A stretch of 64,000 bases of DNA, taken from assembly GCF_029626225.1 (NCBI RefSeq), contig NZ_JARUBP010000001.1, positions 682,001-746,000 on the forward strand. Reading direction: 5' to 3'. Source of the DNA: Asanoa sp. WMMD1127 (lineage in GTDB: Bacteria > Actinomycetota > Actinomycetes > Mycobacteriales > Micromonosporaceae). The notes under the pieces were generated by a model that saw only the letters and a list, made by a program, of their open reading frames with translations, ran no database searches and was not told where the DNA came from. Shown one piece after another: positions 63,273 to 64,000 of the stretch. Position numbers and translations under genes: made by a program. Position 1 is the first letter of the stretch; every line of letters starts with the position of its first letter.

Positions 63273-64000
63273 TCAGCCGACGGCGACCACCACGTGCGTC
63301 CCTTGGCCGTCGTCGGCGGTCTCCATCGTGGACGGTAGGCCTTCTGCGGCGAGGGCCGCGCGGAGGCGGTGCACGTCTGCGCCCAGCGCGATGAGGGCGG
63401 CGGCGGCTGCCGTCGTCGTTGGCTCGGCGCGGCAGACGACCCGGTAGCGGGGGGCGTTTGTTGCCGCCTCGGCGCCGGTGCCGGTCGCGGCCGCTCGCCG
63501 GGGTTCGGTGTCGAAGGTCGTGGTTGCGGACCGGCGGACGGCGGCCAGGGCGCGAGCGAGCGCCTTCTGCACGTCGACGTCCTCGAGCACCGGGAAAGGA
63601 GGTGGTGCGGTGTCGGCGAGGCGGGCGGCGGCCCGGAGACCGTCGGCGCGGGCCTCGGCGGTGCCGAGGGAGAACAGGTCCTGGTCGGCGCCGCGGACCA
63701 GGACGGCGGCGCCGTCGCCGTCGGCGGTGGGCAGTGGGGCGTCCAGGTAGCCGCGGACGACGGCTACCGGGACCTGGGCGCACTTGCCCTTGACCAGTTC
63801 GCCGGCTGCGGCCAGTTCGTCGACCACGGCCATCTGGGTGATGGAGAGCTCGTTGCCGTAGGGGTCCACCTCGCCGCGGTGGTCGCGGATGGCGGGGATG
63901 CCGGCGGCGCCGAGGGCGACGTCGGTCAGGCCGTTGCGCCACGGGCGGCCCATGGTGTCGGAGATCACCACGGCGACGTCGAGGCCGTGCCGCTCGCGCA
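63273..64000 (-). CDS. fbiB: Coenzyme F420-0:L-glutamate ligase FbiB (partial, C-terminal part)
   Basis: The last 242 codons of the CofE/FbiB ligase, which adds glutamates to F420-0; the N-terminus lies past base 64000, read RERHGLDVAVVISDTMGRPW. The signature SDTMGRPWRNGLTDVALGAA is followed by IPAIRDHRGEVDPYGNELSI and VKGKCAQVPVAVVRGY, characteristic of CofE. The C-terminus after about residue 120 is Ala-rich and does not resemble the mycobacterial nitroreductase-like domain, so this looks like a CofE-only type with a tail. It lies upstream of fbiC, with a 132-base gap. Confidence 0.88.
   Translation of the reverse strand, partial: RERHGLDVAVVISDTMGRPWRNGLTDVALGAAGIPAIRDHRGEVDPYGNELSITQMAVVDELAAAGELVKGKCAQVPVAVVRGYLDAPLPTADGDGAAVLVRGADQDLFSLGTAEARADGLRAAARLADTAPPPFPVLEDVDVQKALARALAAVRRSATTTFDTEPRRAAATGTGAEAATNAPRYRVVCRAEPTTTAAAAALIALGADVHRLRAALAAEGLPSTMETADDGQGTHVVVAVG

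Overview
The window is very GC-rich, gene-dense actinobacterial DNA. Its backbone (secA, hpf, comF, lpqB-mtrB-mtrA, ahcY, manA, a SIS protein, Trm112, manB, DUF3499, a zincin-like protein, whiB, F420 genes) follows the order I recall for Mycobacterium tuberculosis Rv3240c-Rv3262 and for other actinomycetes. Paired GAAGGGxCCCTTC palindromes, GTG/ATG start-stop overlaps and a WhiB/FbiC/SpoIIM/YbaB-WXG gene set suggest a Micromonosporaceae-type filamentous actinomycete. This is inferred from content; no rRNA or tRNA gene was seen.

Layout. 1-10.3 kb: the secA start, two coupled double-GNAT acetyltransferases, a YgiB-like lipoprotein with a YgiC-like ATP-grasp protein, then hpf, comF and the mtrA-mtrB-lpqB envelope/cell-division signalling operon. 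10.5-17.7 kb: an overlapping operon of a membrane protein, DUF4129, DUF4350, MoxR ATPase and DUF58, facing a divergent RDD/SpoIIM pair. 18.1-21.4 kb: the efeUOB iron-uptake operon behind a likely IdeR/DtxR box. 21.5-31.9 kb: NadR/PnuC nicotinamide-riboside salvage, ahcY, and the mannose-phosphate block (manA, CDF transporter, SIS protein, Trm112, manB), then a secreted membrane-anchored protein behind two DnaA boxes.

32.0-35.9 kb holds the most unusual system: a four-gene operon of a YbaB-like protein, a WXG100-like protein, a 972-residue polymorphic toxin with a CpnT-like N-terminus, a ParB-like middle and a C-terminal RelA/SpoT-type nucleotidyltransferase domain, and a 100-residue putative immunity protein. 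36.2-39.6 kb: an overlapping trio of polyprenyl synthetase, GEVED-type secreted protein and DUF4239 membrane protein.

39.8-56.4 kb is a polyamine (putrescine/GABA) uptake and catabolism region: gabT, two aldehyde dehydrogenases, a carboxynorspermidine-synthase-like dehydrogenase, two PuuB-like FAD oxidases, potABCD, an Lrp/AsnC regulator and a class III aminotransferase. Together they can import putrescine or spermidine, oxidise or transaminate them to aminobutyraldehyde, then to GABA and succinate semialdehyde. 57.4-64 kb returns to the conserved backbone (DUF3499, zincin-like protein, whiB, fbiC, partial fbiB).

The gene-poor gaps carry 20-, 32-, 43-, 44-, 55-, 59- and 63-bp tandem repeats. 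Two distant gaps carry copies of one 151-bp element with the same 42-53-42-bp geometry of GATC-centred motifs, and a 34-bp repeat is shared by the spoIIM 3' end and the ahcY downstream region. The rest of the window is ordinary actinobacterial housekeeping DNA.
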